A DNA stretch of 36,239 nucleotides, taken from positions 1-36,239 of the forward strand of contig WTXG01000329.1 in the NCBI GenBank assembly GCA_022496185.1, written 5' to 3'. Shown here in pieces: positions 19,642-33,277 of the stretch. The translations under genes were made by a program, and so were the position numbers. The notes under the pieces are model-generated. The model did no database searches. It worked only from the letters and a program-made list of their open reading frames with translations, and was not told the origin of the DNA. Source of the DNA: Multifurca ochricompacta. Its lineage: Eukaryota > Basidiomycota > Agaricomycetes > Russulales > Russulaceae. Position 1 is the stretch's first letter. Every line of letters begins with the position of its first letter.

Positions 19642-22225
19642 CTACGCCTTGATGCCCACAAATAACAATCCCATCCGCGCCCGGATGACCGCTTCCTCGA
19701 GCGCACGATCGTCTGCCGTGCTCCACCGCGGTGACTGCGCACTGCTGTCGTCCGTGCCTGCAGCAGTAGCAGTAGCAGTCGAGCTTAAGCTGGAGCTGTT
19801 CTGATTCTTCTGGTTCGCCGTTTGGTATTCCGCGCGCCGCGCGGCGAGCGCGGACATCGAGCGTGGATCGCTGTGTCCCGATAAGATAAGGAACGCCGTG
19901 CGTGGCGATAGCGCTGCGTGCAGCGTCGTGAGGTGGGCGTTCAAATCCTTGACGGCGTTGAACAGGACATTGCCAGGGCTACTGAGCGGCGGCGGCGTAT
20001 TCGTATGGTTTGCATTCTCTGCGGCGGCAGCGGCGCTACTTGAATTATCTGGAACTTCTGGGGGAATGGCATCCACGCCGACCTTAGGCGTGACCCCTAT
20101 GTATTCATAAGGGGAACATTAGCCTTGCCATTTTGGAGATATAGATGCAAAGAGATTGGGATGCGCCCCTACGTACATCCCAGGGCATCCGCTAACCCCA
20201 TCAACCGTGCAAACACAAACTCGTGAGCGTCCAGCACGCGAAGCACACCATCTACAACCTCTGCATCATTTGTGCATGAAACTGTTGTAGCAGGTGCCGC
20301 TGCAGACGTGCCGTGCCATATGCCGGGATTGCCATGGTCAACGATCGCCGCGCGGGCGCCTCCGCCACCAGGGCCCCGAAGACGCGAGTGCGAGCGCGTG
20401 ATGCGGGCAATAATCGGCTCGTAATCCGTCCTAAATTCACCGTACCCGGGTCCTACATCCCAGAATTGTCAGTCAACTTACCCACCGACTACGTTGTATA
20501 AAAAGGAGGCGAGAAACGCACCGTTTTTTAGCTTCGCTTTGAGTAAATCAACACAAGCACGTGCGTCCTCTTCGGGGTCATGTCCGCCTGGCCCACGATC
20601 CTGGATGGTGCGGCCAAGCCACCTGCGCGTAAGCCACGCTAACCCCGGCTTGAGCGGGCGTCCACGCGGGTGGTGAAAAAGCAGCGCTGTGTCAATGCAG
20701 TGTGGGTGCGAAAGCTGTAGTGCGCGTAGGTCCGACTCGAGCGAGTGACCCAGTAGGATCGTCGACGGCGTTATGAGCGTGCGGAGGTAATCCTGTACGT
20801 CTGCGAGCGTCGTAGTTACATCCTCTAAAGCTGCCTCTGTTATACCAGAGAAACTGTGTGGGGCTGAGTACAAGAGAAACACATAACTTGTGAACGCACC
20901 GGGTGAGATAGTCCGTAATCGGGCTCGGTGGCTTGACAAGTTTGTCGAATACAACCTTACTTGTCACAAACTCGATGATACAGACTCGAGTGAGTGCTTT
21001 TCCTTCCTCTGTCAGGCACTGGATATTTTGCATTTGTTGAGTATAAGCCAAGACGTACGCGTTGTAAGTAAGACACGCACCATCTCACAATCAATAGCAT
21101 AGAGTGGCGGAGGACTGGACCCTGCATTGGGTGCGACTTGAGGGGTCTCTATCCAGCTATCCGGCTTCTCAAACACGTCCGCGAGGTACGATGGAATAGG
21201 GTAATCGTTCTCAATCATCTGCTCTACTGTTAGGAGATACTGGGATGGGTCCTTGTTCCCTGTACGCTCAGCTGCAGCACACGAGTGATCATCAGGAAAC
21301 CAACAAAAGCAAGACAATCAGGGACCACGGACCAGCGATGCGCTCCTGCAAACGTCTCTTCTTCTCCTCACCACTGACAGGGGCTTGGAAAAATGTATTG
21401 AGGACAGAGTGCATGCGAATTGTGTCGCCCGGCGCAAAAGTTGGACATGCATGTGAGAAGGTACGTGCAATGAATGGAACACCCCCATACACCGCTGCAG
21501 CCTCTTCCGAGCGTGGGTCAATAGAGGAAGGGAGGTCTGAGGGTGCGGGTGGGGTAGACGGCGGAGAATCCGATGGAAGGGGGATAGGTATGGGGAGGTT
21601 GGGATTCTCCGTTGCGGAGGTGGGAAGGGGTGGGAGAGAAAGGACTGTGGATGTCAGACCGGGGACAAGGAGGACGACAAGTTTTTGAATGTTTGGTTGG
21701 TTCTAAGAAGTAAACGAGAGTTAGCGCCAAGGATATGTGTGAGTGAAGAAGACTAGAGACTAACTTGCACTCTAATCCAGCTCGGGGGAGGGGTGTCGGC
21801 TATGATGTGAAGAACAAGGTCGCGAATATCCTATTCACGATACATATGAGCAGCAAGATTAACAAGGGTGAAGAGGGGAAAGTGTACGCTGATGCCAACG
21901 GCCTCTTTACGCTTTTTAATCTCAGGATTTGAGTACAAAAATTGCGGGGGGTTCACCTGAATGATATGAATACGTTAATCTATACGAGGGAGATCAAGTA
22001 AGAGACACACACGTCGAGTTTCGTATCTAACTTTTTTTTCTTTTTTGCTTTTCGCTTTTCGACTCTTTCCCATTGTGCGTCTACTACAACTCCAACTTGA
22101 TCATCCCCACTTTCCTCAGCCTCGGGAATCGTTTTAGTTTCTGAAACTAAAGGGATTTTCTTCTGTCTTTTTGTTAGTACTTGTGGTGTATTTGGAGATG
22201 AAGAAGGTGAAGAAGATCGTTTCAT
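19642..22225 (-). CDS. REX1: RNA exonuclease, REX1/RNH70 type (DEDDh)
   Basis: Nine exons: 22225-22013, 21956-21888, 21830-21765, 21702-21333, 21271-21081, 21018-20900, 20853-20522, 20452-20177, 20096-19642, giving 696 aa. It trims 3' ends of stable RNAs (5S rRNA, tRNA, 5.8S) in the nucleus in yeast. DEDDh motifs are complete: YAIDCEM near residue 300 (first D, E), GHSLESDL (second D), and HDPEEDA near 435 (general-base H and last D). The N-terminus is a lysine-rich nuclear-type tail (KRKAKKKKK). The C-terminal GHSDP block and LEEAV...GLLF block are shared with RNH70 homologues. ATG 22225 is the first in frame. A Ser/Ala-rich insert lies in the last exon. The family is sure; REX1 rather than another REX member is my best reading. 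Confidence 0.88.
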
Positions 22226-22372
22226 GACGGTGCAGGTCGCATTAACTGCGACCAACAACCAACAAATAACTTGGCTGGTTCGTCTATCTCCTCATCTATC
22301 GATCACGTGCACGTGCAGACTTGTATATAAATTTAAAAGGCGCATATACTCCCATCGACATCGACCTCCAAG
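22226..22372. promoter_or_regulatory. 147-bp bidirectional promoter, REX1-AMS1
   Basis: The start codons of the two divergent genes are only 147 bp apart, so they must share promoter sequence. CACGTGCACGTG at 22304-22315 is two abutting E-boxes (bHLH or Pho4/Cbf1-type sites). TATATAAA at 22324-22331 is a TATA box about 40 bp before the AMS1 start. Confidence 0.65.
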
Positions 22373-25300
22373 ATGGGTGGCGGCCATACACACTCTCATC
22401 AGCATAGTAATATTGATAGTGCTGAATATCCAGAGTGGAACTTTTCACCTGGTGCCAAGTGGATTAAGGGTCTCATCAAAGATCGTACCGGCAACTTCTC
22501 TGGAGGTCACTTTTCAGATGTCAACCTTTCCTCTGCCCTCTTCACCCACAGATTGGATGATTCGAAGCATATTGAACTCCAGAGATGGAGTGCTCCAAAC
22601 CTCACTAAACCAACCTTTGAGGAGGCTCTCAAGCAAGACTTCCAACCCGCCAAGAAAGGCGAGTCCATCGGACCATCTTGTGAGTGCACAACATCTTTGC
22701 ATTATTCAAAGCGTTCAGCTATCATCACCACCCTGATCAGGGGCAAGTCGTAGTTTTCATCTCTGTATCCATAAGGTTTTAACAGATACATGTTAGTCCA
22801 ATCACTGGTACAAGATCACCGTGCATGTCCCATCAGAATGGAAAGACTACGAACGTGTTCAATGTTTGTCCGGTCACGCGTCATTCATCATTGTGTGCGC
22901 CTGAACTGAGGTGCTTCTAGTCGAGTTTGATCCAGGTTGCGAGGCTATGATATACACCGTCGATGGGACTCCTTTGCAGGGTCTATTTTCTTCCTTGCCC
23001 CTTTGGCATTAGTCTGAATGCCACATGTACGCAGGTATCACCGGCGGCTTTGGGGGAGACAGGCGCGTCGAGTATATTATCCCTCCGGAAGCGCGCAAGA
23101 AAGGTACACACTCGTTCGTCGCGGAAGCCAGCTGCAATGGGATGTTTGGAGTCCCTTGGAATGGAGACATTATTCAGCCGCCCGATGTTCGTCCCATCGT
23201 CTGTCCACAGCACTCAGTGATGTTCACCTGTTGTTCAGCCCAACAGGAACTTTCAGCTCGCTTCCGCAGACCTTGTCGTGCCAAATATGCCCGCGTGGGG
23301 CCTCCTTTGGGACTTTACCGCGCTTCGTGAGCTCATTGGCACTCTTCCGGGTAACTCAACACTCCAGAACAAAGCGCTCACCGTGGCAAATGCAATTATG
23401 AATGCGTTCTACAAAAACGATCCCGAGAGTATACCAGCTGCGCGTAAGCTAGCGGATGAGGTGTTTGGCGAGAAATGGGAGGAGCGCGGTGAGGGCATTT
23501 ACGAAATCGGGCCAAAGGAGGCTCAGGTCTGGGGGATCGGCCATTGTCATATCGACACAGCCTGGTGCGTATCGCGTGTCTTCAAAATTCATATGCGATG
23601 AGCGTGACGGACTGGGAGACAGGCTCTGGCCCTACCGCGTCACCCAACAGAAGGTCGCGCGCTCATGGTCGACGCAGGTTGACCTCATGGACCGTTACCC
23701 AGAACACCGCTTTGCATGCTCTTCCGCACAACAATTCAAGTGGCTCGAGCAATTGTACCCCCCACTCTTCGAGAGAGTGCGCGAGAAGGTCCTCGCAGGA
23801 CAGTTCTATCCAATCGGTGGATCGTGGGTCGAGAACGACGCGAACATGCCGTCTGGGGAAGCGCTTGCCCGACAGCTCATCCTTGGCCAGCGCTACTTCG
23901 AGTCGCGCTTCGGATTGCGGAGCCGGGTCGCGTGGCTCCCAGATAGCTTTGGCCTCACCGGTGCGCTGCCACAGATCATCCGCGGCGCGGGTATGAATTA
24001 CTTTTTCACGCAAAAGCTAAGCTGGTGGGTTCATGTCTTTTTACCTTTTCTCCCAAAGATTACGGGGGGGAGGTCTGCGTGACACGTGCTATGACTGATG
24101 CGCGCGGATAGGAACAATATTAATGTGTTCCCGCACTCGACGTTTAACTGGGTCGGAATTGATGGCACGCAGGTCCTGTGCCACATGACGCCCGTCGGTA
24201 CGTCTCGCGGTCCGACCCTAATTTTCAGTCCGTTCATCTGCGTATTTATCAGATACATACACCGCACAAGCAACAGCCGGTGACATTAACAAAGCCCTCA
24301 CGAACCACAAGGTCACTTCTGCCTGCCTTTCTTCCCATCTACACGTCAATTTGTTGATATTTATGTGCACAGAACCTCGAGTCAAGCTCGACTTCGCTCC
24401 TCGTCTTTGGAAATGGCGATGGCGGTGGTGGTCCGCTCGCAAAGATGCTCGAAAATGTACGCCCTTTCCCCTCTCCCGCTTCACCTGCCAGAATGACCAA
24501 TCGCTAATGGTGACGTTGACGTGGGCAGCTCCGCCGTCTCCGTGGCACCGCAAACACGTCGCGTGAGCTGCCGGTCGTACACATGGGTCGATCGGTCGAC
24601 GAATTTTTGATCACCTCAAGACGAGCTCGGATGCGGGGCGCAAGTTGCCAAATTGGTGGGTGACAATTCTTTTGCGTAGCTCCCGCCGGCGGACGATGGA
24701 CTGATTTCGACTGCGTATTTGCTGAAGGCGTGGGGAACTTTACCTTGAGGTGAGTCAATGGGCCTATGTGGGTTATGATATACTTGAAATGCGTCTATGA
24801 TTAAGTTCCATCGCGGAACGTATACATCTCATGGTGAGTGACATAGCTGTCCTTCTCCGTTCAGAACAGAACGGAAAGGAGCGTGGCAAAAAGATTGTGG
24901 TGCTAAACGTACGATCAGGCTCGATCAAGAAGGGCAATCGCAAATCTGAGATTCTCCTTCGCGATGCAGAGGTACGCTGCGCCTCAGACCCGGGTGTTAG
25001 TGGCAAATGTCGATGATCATGGCGAACGACGCAGCACGTCGCAACACTCGCGTCCATCTTTAAAGGGGACGGGTACAAGTACCCGAAGCAGACACTTAAC
25101 GATAGCTGGGAAAAGGTCCTTTTGAACCAGTGTACGCCGTTTCCTCGTCCCTCAGCTGCTTAAATTTATACGCGGCGCCTGCGCAGTCCACGATGGTGAG
25201 CATCTGATTCTTGCTCCATAGCTGCGTGCTCTGACTGTTGAGACAATTGCAGTCCTACCGGGCTCAGCGATGTACTTACTTCCTTTCCTTCTCTTTCTCA

Positions 25301-27347
25301 CTGTCTCGTGCTGAAAAAGAGGTTCCCACCTCTAGCGGCATGGTCTACGAAGACGCTGAGAAGCTCTATGCAGAAGTGCGAGCGGATACCGAAGCGCTCA
25401 TTGAGAGTGCACTGCGCGTGCTGTACCCTGGCTCCCTCCCGCTCTCCTCCACACCCGCCTCAGGGCCGCTTACGCTTTTTGCGCACAACACGACTCCGTT
25501 CGCCCGGCAGGACATTGTGCGCGTGCCACTTGGCTCGGGGATCAGTGCGAGAGATGTTCTACAGACGACGAGCGACGGAAAGGAAGGCTACGTGGTCTTT
25601 GAGGGCGGCGCGGGCGGCGGGCTTGTCGCTCCTGGAAATGCCAACTCCAAAGGCCTCAATGGTGCGTTGCATCCCTCGTTACCGCTATTGCGTGGTATGA
25701 CGCACCAACCCCGGGATGTTAATAACAGACGTCACGGTGGACAGCGCGGGTGACGACCATTTCGTGTTGAAGAACAGAAATGTACAACTTATTGTGTCCG
25801 GCGGGCGGATCAAGAGCCTGTTCGATGTGCAACTCAAGTGAGTTCTCTCTTTATCATTCCAAGTTGGTCGCGGGTGAGATCACGCACGCACCGATTTAAA
25901 GGCGCGAGCTCATTCCGCAGGGCCAAACGGGCGGTATGGTCATCTATGAGGATCGCCCGAACTATTGGGATGCGTGGGGTGCGTCGCACGGCACGCGCAC
26001 TTTGCATCGGGGCATGTGTTACTAATGGGTGGCCTTTGCGCGCGTTGTTCAGATGTCGAAATACACCACCTGGAGAAGCCACAGGAGCTCAAGTTTACTA
26101 ACGTCAAGATCGTTGCAACTGGCCCCCTGCGTGCAGCTGTGGAGACAGAGATCAAGTACGGGAAAAGCTCAATCAAAGTCACGGTGAGTGCTGCATAGGA
26201 CGTCCTTACTCGGGGGGATGTATCTGTCCGCTGACTCTCTATGCTAGATTTCTCTGGATGCCCTTGAGGGTGTGTCCCCCTTTTCCATCTCGCGTTCCTA
26301 CGATTAGTGCTTATACATGAATATCTAGGCCCGCCGCCACACCCACTCAGCACACTTCATTTTAGTGCTGAGGTTGATTGGCACGAACGCCACGAGTTTT
26401 TGAAGTGTAAGTAAGCTTGAAGCCGAACCAGGTTTCTGGCGCTCGCTTAACGTGCGTGTATATGTATTGACCAAATCGCAGTCAAGTTGCCCCTCGACAT
26501 TCATAGTGACGTAGCGACGTACGAAACGCCATGGGGCCACGTCCAGCGCCCAACGCACAAGAACACGACATGGGACGCGGCTAAGTTCGAAGTATGTGGA
26601 CACAAGTTTGCGGATCTCAGCGAATATGGCTATGGCGTGGCCATACTCTCCGAATCCAAGTACGGGTTCTCTTGCCAGGGCAATGTCCTGCAAATTTCGC
26701 TCCTGCGTGCAGCAACCGCCCCTGACGCTGAGCAAGACCAAGGTACATATCGACCGCCCTTAAGCTTTGGGCAATTTTTTATTTACTTTGGTGACGTAAT
26801 TATGCAGGCAAGCATGAATTTTCGTGGGGTGTTTTGCCACATCGCGGTCACTTCCTCCAGTCGTTTGTTCCCATCGCAGCTTATCTCTTCAATTCCCCAT
26901 TGCATGGTGGGCCAGGACTTCACTCAACCTGAATGCTGATGACTCTGACGCTGACGGGCAGTACGTTACATCCCCCATGGTGGGGCGGTGACCGCTGCCG
27001 TATCACGTGTACCGTTCCTACTGTTTGGCAGGGACAGCAGCGTGATTCTAGAGACCTTCAAGCGTGGTGATCTCGACTCGGACACCAAGGATGGTCCCCG
27101 CACGATCGTGCTACGGCTCTACGAGGCCTATGGCGGACATGTATCGGTACACTTGCAAATTAATGTACCAGGCGTCGTCGCGGCATACGCGACGAACCTA
27201 CTCGAAGATGACGTGGGTGCAGAGGTGCTCGCGCTGGAAAGGACCACAGGAGAGTGGGGCGAGCAGCCTGGAGAGTTGGCCATCCCGTTGACGTTCCGCG
27301 GTTTCGAGGTGAAGACGATCAAGCTCGTGCTCGAGAAGGAAGGGTGA
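22373..27347 (+). CDS. AMS1: Alpha-mannosidase, vacuolar Ams1 type (GH38), with apparent frameshift
   Basis: Hydrolyses alpha-mannosides; yeast Ams1 is carried to the vacuole by the Cvt/autophagy route. Exons: 22373-22679, 22797-22863, 22921-22980, 23035-23186, 23239-23564, 23623-24024, 24112-24197, 24253-24311, 24373-24456, 24529-24655, 24728-24749, 24806-24833, 24919-24971, 25035-25131, 25187-25195, 25253-25271, 25336-25661, 25729-25837, 25902-25978, 26053-26183, 26248-26269, 26329-26406, 26482-26742, 26808-26906, 26962-27347. GH38 marks: [13 protein letters not shown] near residue 300 (zinc ligands) and [12 protein letters not shown] near 373 (nucleophile D). No signal peptide, as for Ams1. 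Expected length is about 1129 aa (yeast 1083). Exon 10 lacks one nucleotide (T5 run at 24604-24608, where FF needs T6), and the exon 1/2 junction falls two nucleotides short of a Trp codon. Either assembly errors or a decaying gene. Confidence 0.88.
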
Positions 27348-27979
27348 GCGTTCTCGAAAGGTCCTTTTCTTTATTTTATTTTTTATTTTTTTCACGGGCT
27401 GGGCGGGTTAAAAAAACTGTGCCCCAACGGCTGCTTTTTTTCCCCTCCCTCCCTCCCTCATTTTTTGGATGGCCTTGGCGTACTGACGGGCACATCGAAC
27501 TTTTTTTTTTCAATGTTTTAGGCGTTCCCAGGGACAGGGACATGGACATGGTAAGAAGGACAGCTGGGTTACAGTGGAGAGACCAGACGAGAGTGTATGA
27601 AAGGGAGAAGCTAAAGAAAATGAAAATGAAAACTGCTCATGACGGAGTTGTGACGATCTTTGGGGGATTAGTTTGTTGTTGTTTGTATTGTTGTACGATA
27701 CCTTTGTCACTAGTGGTCACGTGTCTGCACTCAAAACGCCGGAGCTCGGAGTTCTCATGGACACATGGACACGGGACGCGGGGTTTCCGTAACTAAGTCA
27801 AAAAGTTCAACATGGACGGCGTGCGTTTTGTGATGATAAAAAGTAAGTGGGGATTAAATTTGGCGAGTCATATAATATATACTCCCCGCATTGTAGGTAC
27901 TCGAAAAGAAAAACAAAAGTAGCCAACTACAAAAAAAAAAGTCTCTCCTACTACTCCCCCTCTCCCATATAAACACACT
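27348..27979. other. Convergent 3' spacer, AMS1 and dihydrolipoamide dehydrogenase
   Basis: No gene seen. It is rich in T runs and pyrimidine tracts (27360-27395, 27435-27470, 27500-27510), which suit 3' untranslated regions. The two flanking genes end towards each other here. Confidence 0.5.
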
Positions 27980-30120
<2,141 letters not shown>

Positions 30121-30676
30121 TGTGAAGTGGATGGGAAGGATAGAATGGGTAGATGAGGAGAGAGTGGAAGGGGGAGAGTGGATGGGATGGGAAAGTGAGG
30201 GGATACGTTTTCGTTTCGACTTGTTTCCACCCGACTTGTCGCGTAATTTCTTTCCTTTCTATTCGGAATAACCCGAGTTGGCGTTTTTTTATTATTTTTT
30301 TGCATTTTGTGCATCATTTTTGTGCATTGGGGGAGTCGTCGTCGTTGACTTTAATGACCTTGAAACCTTGACCTTGACCATTGACCTTTGATTGAACAAT
30401 TATTACAAATAGTACTTATTACTACTACTACTAGCAGAGGGAACGGAGAGTTCTAGACTACACACAATTCTGGGGCAACAACGGAATATTCAGGGGCAGA
30501 GATTATACCCCAGCAAATGGACGGACTGCAGTGGGTCGCGCGGAAACTTCAGTAGTTTTGGCTCCGATTGTGAAACAACTCCAAGAAAATGTATATATAT
30601 ACAACAGCTAATGCGCCAAGTATTAAAAAAATGTCTATTGAGGAAGTCATCTTTTGGTCGCGGGAAAGATGCGAAG
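30121..30676. other. Promoter spacer of LPD1 and 3' end of SDR gene
   Basis: No gene. Purine-rich on the plus strand at 30123-30200. A cluster of TGACCTTGA-like words lies at 30354-30391, and an ACT triplet microsatellite (TACTACTACTA) near 30420. It should contain the LPD1 promoter. Confidence 0.45.
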
Positions 30677-32298
30677 TCACAAGGCGAAACTCCAAGCTAA
30701 AGCGACAGCGAGCACAATGACAGGAACGGCAGCCATAAGCACAGGACGGAAGATACGGCCCAAGTCACGATACAACCGTATCCAATCCCGCACAGCCGTA
30801 ACAAAACTACAAGATATGGTATGTCGCCATTTGATCAGATCGACGCAGTAAAAAAACTTATTACTCGCACGATTCGCGGGAACGTACCTGGTAGTGCGCC
30901 GGATGCGCTCGTCCATCATCTTGTATACACCGTTGCGAAGCGACTCTTTCTCGAGGCGAATCACCGGTCCATCGTCTGGAAGTACCCACGGGCAGCCACT
31001 CGTCGCCGGGTCCGGGTCCGTCGCCGCTAGGAAGATGGCGCCAGCGATGCGTGGAACGGGCGTCAACGGGATACCGGCGAGAATCAACTTGATTGGGAGC
31101 CCGAGGATCGACGTATCTTTTTATTCAAATAGTAATCATAATATGATAATAAAAATATATGGCGCGCAAGCCCAAGTCAGCGCACTGGGGAATTAAACGG
31201 ACGCGGGGGCGAATAGGGAGGAGGGAGGAAGGTGAGGGCACATACCTGCGAACCAGGGGTGAATGACAGCCAAGCGGATGTTTTCCTTCACGGCGGAGAA
31301 ATACAGCGCACGCATCAGTCCCAAGACGCCATGCTTTGAGGCTGTATACTGTGGTCCCTTATCGAGTCCCATCCATGACGCTGTGGGTGTAGGCAGTGCA
31401 AGTGGAGGGAACATCATCGTTGGCCTGGTTGCATGGCGCGAACCGCAGTGCAAAACATGTGCTACACACCGATTGAGCCAATCAAAACGATCGCCTTCCA
31501 TGAGTCGGGAGCACGGTTACGTTTGACATAGTGCATCCCAAGGTGGACGGCTGCAGAGTAAGCCAATCATTCAATTAAAAAGCCCGTGTGCAGCGTAAGC
31601 ACATGACTTACTATAGAAGACACCTATCAGGTTGACTTCCAGAGTTGCCAGCTTGGGCGCAATGGGCTTGCCGTCCACCACGGTCAAGTGGCCGCCGCCG
31701 ACGCCGATTTCGACTTCGGCGATACCTGCGTTTGGAATCTAGAGACAATGTTCGGAGCATTCAATAATTTGGTGAGGCAACGATAGAAAGGACACGTACC
31801 ACGATGTCCACGGCGCCATAACGCTCAAATGCGAGGTCGAAAAGGGCGAGTTGATCGTCCCAGTTGACCACATTGCATTTGACGGACGCGGCTTCTCTGA
31901 CGTGAGAAGTCAAAAGGGGGGATTGAATCCGAATGCTCGCCGCGGGAAAAAAATGAATTGCACCAAAACGTACCCGCCGTTCTTGATAATACCAGCGACC
32001 ACCGCCTCTGCACCGGCAGCATCCAGGTCTCCAATGACCACCTTAGCACTGGTGAAGGAGTTAAAAAATTCCTCGGACTCTTCAATAAATGTGCGCGACA
32101 TACCCGTGCTTGGAGAAAGTCAAAGCCACCTCTTTTCCAATACCACTTGCACCTCCTGCATGACGTTTCCCATCCCTCATTAATGTCACAACAACTCTTA
32201 ATAGTGTGGAGGTGTCACTTACCCGTAAGCACGACAACCTTTCCTTTTGCACGCTCGGCGTATACGAACAGTTCATCATCAGTGATAACAGTGGTCAT
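30677..32298 (-). CDS. Short-chain dehydrogenase/reductase with C-terminal membrane anchor
   Basis: Nine exons: 32298-32223, 32155-32104, 32048-31974, 31896-31800, 31738-31612, 31550-31470, 31380-31246, 31116-30888, 30806-30677, giving 333 aa. Classical SDR marks: TGGASGIG at residues 24-31 (Rossmann loop split by intron 1), GDLDA after the second strand (an acidic residue there usually means NAD rather than NADP), PNAG, Ser in GSIAS, and YTASKHG with the catalytic Tyr-x3-Lys. The last 20 or so residues are strongly hydrophobic (MAAVPVIVLAVALAW), a single tail segment that would anchor the enzyme to a membrane. The substrate cannot be told; 15-hydroxyprostaglandin-dehydrogenase-like fungal SDRs look closest. 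It lies upstream of LPD1 on the same strand, 556 bp apart. Confidence 0.9.
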
Positions 32299-33277
32299 GG
32301 CAGGAGTGGAAACGAGAGGGGTGGTTCAAATGGTCCACCTACGTGGTCCCTTATGTTAATAACGAGTGCACGTGTGCGGTTGCGGTTGGAAAGACGCTGG
32401 GAGGCGATTTAGCACTGAGAAGGGCGCTGGCGGCGAACGCCGACCATGACCATCCAACCAACAGCGTCCCCGGCAGAGTAGGAATAGAAGAGCGATAGAC
32501 CGGCAGAATCAGATTCTGGTACCCGTCACGGGGCCAGAGGCCGGGGGCCAAAAGTTTATACCAAATCACAAGATCAAGATTTTAAGTCACGACTATGATG
32601 GCCCGTTGGTTTTGATGAAACTGCGTCATGCGATGAAACACAATGAACAATGAACGCAACGGCAAGCGAAGTCGTCTGCGTCTGGGCCAAGCTTAACTCA
32701 GCCCGCCTCCGCTCCCGGCTCCCGCCCCTGGGAGGTCATGTCACGGTCACGGCCCACTCAGAGTGCTTGAACCTACTCACCTGTCCCCGCGATAACCATC
32801 GTTCTGTGATTTCCCTCCTCTAAAGCTTCTCGTGTGATCCCTTAAAGCATTCTGGGCGACTCTAAACGTGTTCGCGTTTATAAAGGCCTCGCGTCCGTAT
32901 TTAGTCTTAGCCTTGTCCGTGTAACTCTTCCTCCCTTGCTGTCTACATCTTCGGGGCGGCACTCGTACACTCATCATTCAAGAGTACATTCTAACTATGA
33001 GTGATAGTATATTCCTTCTAAATCTAACTTTACTTTGAGAAAATATCCAGTGGGTGAGTAGACCGTGGGGCTAGCTAACATCCTGGCATCGATGACTCCT
33101 GGGATAGATAGGTTATACCAGACCGGATGATAAAATGCTATCAACCATGCTGCGCGTCTATCTTTCCATATTCAGCGAAAAACGCATCTGGACCCGAGGC
33201 GGTGCACGGGAAAACCTTTCTCTGACGACCCTGATATCATCCATTGTGTCTCGTACTGGCTCCCCACTACGAGCTTT
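32299..33277. other. Divergent spacer, SDR and second NLR-like gene
   Basis: No supported gene. It must hold both promoters. GC-rich around 32700-32730, AT-rich near 33000. Nothing resembling the promoter of the first NLR-like gene was recognised by eye. Confidence 0.45.

Noticed and set aside
21245..21688. Plus-strand frame of 147 codons in the REX1 gene
   Set aside because: It is antisense to exons 4 and 5 of the exonuclease; its Gly/Arg-rich content just mirrors Pro/Ser-rich coding on the other strand.
22739..22810. Reading AMS1 through the intron from exon 1 without splicing
   Set aside because: The frame stops at 22751 and lacks Ams1 sequence; the downstream [12 protein letters not shown] stretch needs a splice.
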